Under the pieces are notes generated by a model. The model was not told the origin of the DNA. It saw only the letters and a list, made by a program, of their open reading frames with translations, and did no database searches. From JAMOAW01 sp039908535 (GTDB taxonomy: Bacteria; Pseudomonadota; Magnetococcia; Magnetococcales; JADFZT01), in NCBI GenBank assembly GCA_039908535.1, contig JAMOAW010000016.1:21286-85285 (forward strand): DNA of 64,000 nt, given 5' to 3'. This document shows, in pieces, positions 60,562 to 64,000 of this stretch (position 1 is its first letter; each line of letters starts with the position of its first letter). The translations under genes were made by a program, and so were the position numbers.

Positions 60562-62646
60562 ATGTTCAAAAAAAACAAACTATTATTTGATGTATCTCTC
60601 ATTATAATTTTATTCTTGACTGGCTGGTTTTTGGGGTATACAGCCCTCCATAATCATGGACAGCCACGCAATTTTTTCTCCCTATATCACGCAAAACTGA
60701 GTGCTGCTGTCATGTTTGCCTGTGGAAAAGGCTATCAATACCCAGATGCCAGCACCTCCCCTGCTCTAACTAAATTTCTAGTACTTGAGGCCGAGAATCG
60801 CTCAGACCGCTTTGATTGCCACGATATTCCACCGAAGATGCCCTTGTTTCCATCTGATGGTATGCAAAATATGCAACTCTATCTCTTTGGAATAGCCGCT
60901 TTATGGTGGAAAATCACCGGAACCGTCTCCTGGAGTGGCTTATACCCCTTGTATGGCCTTATGCACGGTATTACGGTAGTCACCGCTTATGGTATCGGTC
61001 GATTACTCTTCAGTCGTGCCGTCTCCCTGTTGTTCGCTGGTAGTGTTATGCTCACACCTGGCATCTATTGGATGGTGATGCAGGTGCGCGATTACGCCAA
61101 AATCCCCTTTATTTTTCTAACAGTGCTTCTGCTTGGGCTGATGATAAAAACCACCTCTAGCCGTCATCGTTTGCTCTGGCTGGCGGCTTTACAGGGCTTG
61201 GTTTTTGGAATTGGCATCGGGTTTCGCATTGATCTATTGGTCTTGATGCCACTGGTGATGGTGACACTTTTTTTTCTAGTGGACGGATCATGGCGAGAGC
61301 AGTGGCGGCACCGTTTGCTGGCTACTGTGGTCATGCTCAGTGTCATGGGCCTGTCTGGTGCCCCAATTCTATACTCCTTATTCCAAGAAGGCGACCCCTC
61401 TCCAACCATGTTCATGGGGTTTCAAAATGGTTTTTCTCGCTACATGGGGGTACGCCACTCTCTTTATGAAATCGGTTACCAATACCACGATATGTACTTG
61501 TATACTCAAATTCAGGAACATGCGGACCGACTATATCATGAAGATATTTCTTTATATAATCCGACGACCCAATCCGAAGTCGACATGTATTTGGAAAAAC
61601 CCGCCCGCGCCGCGCAACGCCAAATTCACGAGGTCATCGCCTACTTTCCGGCCGATCTACTCGTCCGTGGCTTGTCTGCTTTAAAGGCGATACTGAATTT
61701 GGTGTGGCCAGCGAACATAGGAGTGATTCTGGCCGGCACTGCTGGACTCCTTCTGGCCGCCAACCATCTACGTGCGGGAATTTTATTGGCTCTGATGCTA
61801 CTCATAGTGGGAGGATATCCGGCTATTCTTTTTAAACCTCGTCATTACTCTCATCTGATATTATTGCAGTTTTGGGTGAGTGCTTTGTTTCTTCAAATTG
61901 GGGTACAGTTTTTGTTGCGCAATTTTATTTTCCGATCGAAAAATGGAATAAATTTATTTTTTCAGGAAATATTCGCAGCTCCACATTGGCCCCAGACATG
62001 GAATGGTGTCGGCAAACGGCTGCTGCTGTTCGTGTTGATTGTCGGACTTCCTCTGCTGGGATTGCTACATGGATTGCGTTTTTATCAAGAATCACGGGTG
62101 ATACCCTTTTTAGAACGCGTGACCTCCCTGTCGAAGGAGCCTCTCCCATTGAAGGAAACCCTCCTGTCGGATGACAAAATCCTTATTCAAGGGGAAGGTT
62201 TTCCAAACGTGACCAATCTGCGCGACACAGCCCAGTCCGATTATCTACTGGCGATATTCAATCGCAGCACCTGCGGATTAAACGAGGTTGATGTCGCTTT
62301 CCGCTATGAAAAACAAAAAAGAAGAGCACACAACTTTGATCGGGAAACCACAGTGGTCATTCCTAAGCAGGGCGATTTGGCGATCTATTATCCGGTTTAT
62401 CGCTCGACCTCCTTCTATTTCAAAGGAGTGGAGATGATGACCGCACAACGAAGCTGCTTAACGGGTTTGTATCGGGTAGTGGGTTTCGAGTCGCTGCCTT
62501 TATTGTTAACCTTAACCTTGCCCCAGGATTGGCGTTCCTATCCCATGTATCACAGCCTGACCTGGGAGACACCACCTATCGAACACTCCCCGTTCTTGAT
62601 TCGTAATCACTCCTACGGAATGCCTGATCATGATATGGGATTGTAA
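60562..62646 (+). CDS. Large polytopic membrane protein, glycosyltransferase-like
   Basis: Protein of 694 residues with many membrane helices (first about 10-27) and soluble loops between the first pair and at the C terminus (from about 495). The profile resembles GT39/GT83-type lipid-linked sugar transferases, but no clear DxD or catalytic motif is seen in the first loop. A soluble C-terminal domain of about 190 residues follows the last helix. It is followed by a GtrB-like glycosyltransferase, which supports a glycan role. Family call is tentative. Confidence 0.65.
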   Translation: MFKKNKLLFDVSLIIILFLTGWFLGYTALHNHGQPRNFFSLYHAKLSAAVMFACGKGYQYPDASTSPALTKFLVLEAENRSDRFDCHDIPPKMPLFPSDGMQNMQLYLFGIAALWWKITGTVSWSGLYPLYGLMHGITVVTAYGIGRLLFSRAVSLLFAGSVMLTPGIYWMVMQVRDYAKIPFIFLTVLLLGLMIKTTSSRHRLLWLAALQGLVFGIGIGFRIDLLVLMPLVMVTLFFLVDGSWREQWRHRLLATVVMLSVMGLSGAPILYSLFQEGDPSPTMFMGFQNGFSRYMGVRHSLYEIGYQYHDMYLYTQIQEHADRLYHEDISLYNPTTQSEVDMYLEKPARAAQRQIHEVIAYFPADLLVRGLSALKAILNLVWPANIGVILAGTAGLLLAANHLRAGILLALMLLIVGGYPAILFKPRHYSHLILLQFWVSALFLQIGVQFLLRNFIFRSKNGINLFFQEIFAAPHWPQTWNGVGKRLLLFVLIVGLPLLGLLHGLRFYQESRVIPFLERVTSLSKEPLPLKETLLSDDKILIQGEGFPNVTNLRDTAQSDYLLAIFNRSTCGLNEVDVAFRYEKQKRRAHNFDRETTVVIPKQGDLAIYYPVYRSTSFYFKGVEMMTAQRSCLTGLYRVVGFESLPLLLTLTLPQDWRSYPMYHSLTWETPPIEHSPFLIRNHSYGMPDHDMGL

Positions 62647-62670
62647 GGTCAGACCCATTTTACGCGTTAT

Positions 62671-62832
62671 ATGTATCGAAACAATAAAAATAAAGACCTT
62701 TGGGGACGAAGAACCGCCCCCCAATCCCCTCCCCTCTTTTCTTTTAATACTTAAAAAAAAAGAGGGGGTTTGGGGGATTCATCCCCCAAGGTTTTGTCTT
62801 TGATTTTTTCTTTTGCCCGCAGGGCATCGTTC
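62671..62832 (+). repeat. Family A repeat, full copy
   Basis: Left end ATGTATCGAAACAATAA; hairpin 1 arm damaged; hairpins 2-4 present; ends GCATCGTTC. Between co-directional genes and oriented with them. Confidence 0.92.
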
Positions 62833-62871
62833 TGACCATTCTATTGGTTGCATCACAGGAGAGACGATCCG

Positions 62872-63885
62872 TTGAACAATACCACGCACACCGTTGAAGA
62901 GAATATCGCTGCAACCCATTCCGTTCCTTTTTTAGTCTCTTTTCTCTCTCCAGCATATAACGAAGAGATCAACCTTCCGCTTCTTTATGAACGTATTTGT
63001 CAAGTAGGCGAGGTAAATCAATTAAACTGGGAGTGGGTGGTTGTGGATGATCACTCTCAGGATAACACTTTTGCCGTCCTCTGCGCCCTCGCTCAAGCAG
63101 ACCCAAGGGTGCGAGGGGTACAGTTATCACGCAATTTCGGCTCCCATGCCGCCCTGGGTTGCGGAATCAAACTTGTGCGAGGGGCTTGCTGCATGGTCCT
63201 GGCGGCTGATCTTCAAGACCCGCCAGAGATGGTGGTCACCTTGATCGAAAAATGGCGACAAGGTGCCCACGTGGTGTGGGCCGTCCGCTCCGCCCGTCAA
63301 GGGATCTCTCTGTTTGATCAATTGGCCTCTCGCCTGTTCTACTGGTTGATCCGCCGTTTGTCCGGTCTCAAAGATTTTCCCCCAAATGGAACGGATGCTT
63401 GGCTCATGGATCGTTGCGTGATGCGCGCCCTGATCCGATTTCCAGAAAAAAATGTCAACCTGATCGCCCTCATCAACTGGCTTGGTTTTGTACAGGATAA
63501 AATTGAATATATCAAAGAGGCGCGCCAACACGGCCAATCGGGCTGGTCGCTCTTACGCAAGCTCAAACTGGTCATGGATACCATCACCTCATTTACCCAC
63601 ATGCCCATCCGACTCATCCTTGGCTTGGGGATGGGATGCGCCTTAATGGGGATCTTCTATGCGATCTCTCTCATCTATAATTATTATACGGGAGTTCCGG
63701 TTTCTGGTTGGACATCCTTGATGGTGGTCATTCTCTTTATGGGAGGATTGAATATAATCACCCTAGGGTTATTGGGTGAATATGTCTGGCGTGGCACCGA
63801 TGAAGCGCGCCGCCGCCCTCACTATGTGATACAAGGAAAAACCCCTCCAGTACCGACACGAAGAGACCCCATTCCCGATCCGTAA
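62872..63885 (+). CDS. GtrB-like family 2 glycosyltransferase with C-terminal membrane helices
   Basis: Bactoprenol glucosyltransferase-type GT2, about 337 residues. Motifs are FLSPAYNEEINLP, WVVVDDHSQDNTF, LSRNFGSHAALGCGI, LAADLQDPPEM and RSARQGIS. Two membrane helices at about 240-262 and 278-302 fit the GtrB group that loads a sugar on undecaprenyl phosphate. A TTG start at 62872 lies ten bases after AGGAG; TTG 62848 precedes that ribosome site and is unlikely. It probably feeds the large membrane protein encoded just upstream. Confidence 0.88.
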   Translation: MNNTTHTVEENIAATHSVPFLVSFLSPAYNEEINLPLLYERICQVGEVNQLNWEWVVVDDHSQDNTFAVLCALAQADPRVRGVQLSRNFGSHAALGCGIKLVRGACCMVLAADLQDPPEMVVTLIEKWRQGAHVVWAVRSARQGISLFDQLASRLFYWLIRRLSGLKDFPPNGTDAWLMDRCVMRALIRFPEKNVNLIALINWLGFVQDKIEYIKEARQHGQSGWSLLRKLKLVMDTITSFTHMPIRLILGLGMGCALMGIFYAISLIYNYYTGVPVSGWTSLMVVILFMGGLNIITLGLLGEYVWRGTDEARRRPHYVIQGKTPPVPTRRDPIPDP

Positions 63886-63953
63886 CCGTTCACCGAAGTA
63901 AAATTTTACGTTAATTGAAACTCAATAATTTATTGCTTTGGCGTAACCGTTCA
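63881..63953 (+). other. 12-base direct repeats around an AT-rich spacer
   Basis: CGTAACCGTTCA occurs at 63881-63892 (overlapping the end of the glycosyltransferase gene) and again at 63942-63953, with about 50 AT-rich bases between. It might mark a small insertion or excision. Confidence 0.4.
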
Positions 63954-63960
63954 TATATTA

Positions 63961-64000
63961 ATAAAAAAAAGGGGTCTGGGGGATTGCCCCCAGGGTTTTG
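63961..64000 (+). repeat. Family B repeat, cut by the window end
   Basis: ATAAAAAAAAGGGGTCTGGG and the GGGGGATTGCCCCC hairpin match the start of the family B copy at 43021; the rest lies outside. Confidence 0.8.

Noticed and set aside
2530..62832. The repeats as a CRISPR array
   Set aside because: Units are about 150 bases, sit singly or in pairs across 60 kb, have no regular spacers, and no cas gene is present.
1..64000. Magnetosome (mam/mms) genes
   Set aside because: FeoAB, a FadL porin and TerC are not specific; no mam-type protein was found, so the magnetotactic idea is not supported here.

Overview
The window reads as a contiguous piece of a Gram-negative proteobacterial chromosome. 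The evidence is an outer-membrane assembly pair (TamA/TamB), a FadL-type porin, AlgI-type O-acyltransferases, a lipoprotein with a lipobox, and full chemotaxis machinery. Base composition is moderate and broadly similar throughout. No magnetosome, rRNA, phage structural or plasmid replication gene is visible. Gene content and style (feoAB, paired mgtE, an Rpn-type nuclease with a QEGR tail, two chemotaxis loci) remind me of Magnetococcales-like or deep-branching alphaproteobacterial genomes. That is an impression, not something the sequence proves.

Layout. 0-5 kb: an acyl-transfer cassette (two MBOAT proteins, an AMP-forming acyl ligase, an SGNH protein). 5.2-10.7 kb, minus strand: a sugar cassette (WbpE/WbpB/WbpD-like enzymes, a GT2 and a PMT-like membrane protein). 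10.8-13.5 kb: feoA-feoB-Cys-rich partner. 13.7-19.8 kb, minus strand: TerC, ApaH, CYTH, guanylate-kinase-like, CBS, RimI, TsaB. 20-25 kb: Rpn nuclease, DinG-type helicase, queD-queE-thiE. 25.1-30.3 kb: STAS-cheY-cheA-cheB-cheR, then tRNA-Met with its own promoter and terminator. 30.9-33 kb: a pentaheme c-type cytochrome and an NHL-propeller lipoprotein. 33.3-41.2 kb: Hsp20, two tandem MgtE, tandem-USP protein, SEC-C protein, aspS. 41.2-47.7 kb: tamA-tamB. 48-51.5 kb: heptad-repeat membrane protein, chemoreceptor, cheW. 51.7-57.4 kb: FadL, then a Met-rich coiled-coil membrane protein, a binding protein and a DAACS symporter, with a second binding protein opposite. 57.7-64 kb: CoA-transferase fused to GNAT, STAS protein, a large membrane glycosyltransferase-like protein and a GtrB-like GT2.

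The dominant unexplained signal is a dispersed, modular multi-hairpin repeat of about 150-160 bp ('family A'), with truncated, tandem, inverted ('family B') and short derivatives. More than 30 whole or partial copies fall in this one window, nearly all between genes. In all ten gaps between co-directional genes that hold a family A copy, the copy (or its main part) points the same way as transcription. Copies also supply stop codons and C-terminal residues to several genes and lie next to alternative TTG starts. I find no transposase for them here. I regard this repeat system as the best candidate for something undescribed.
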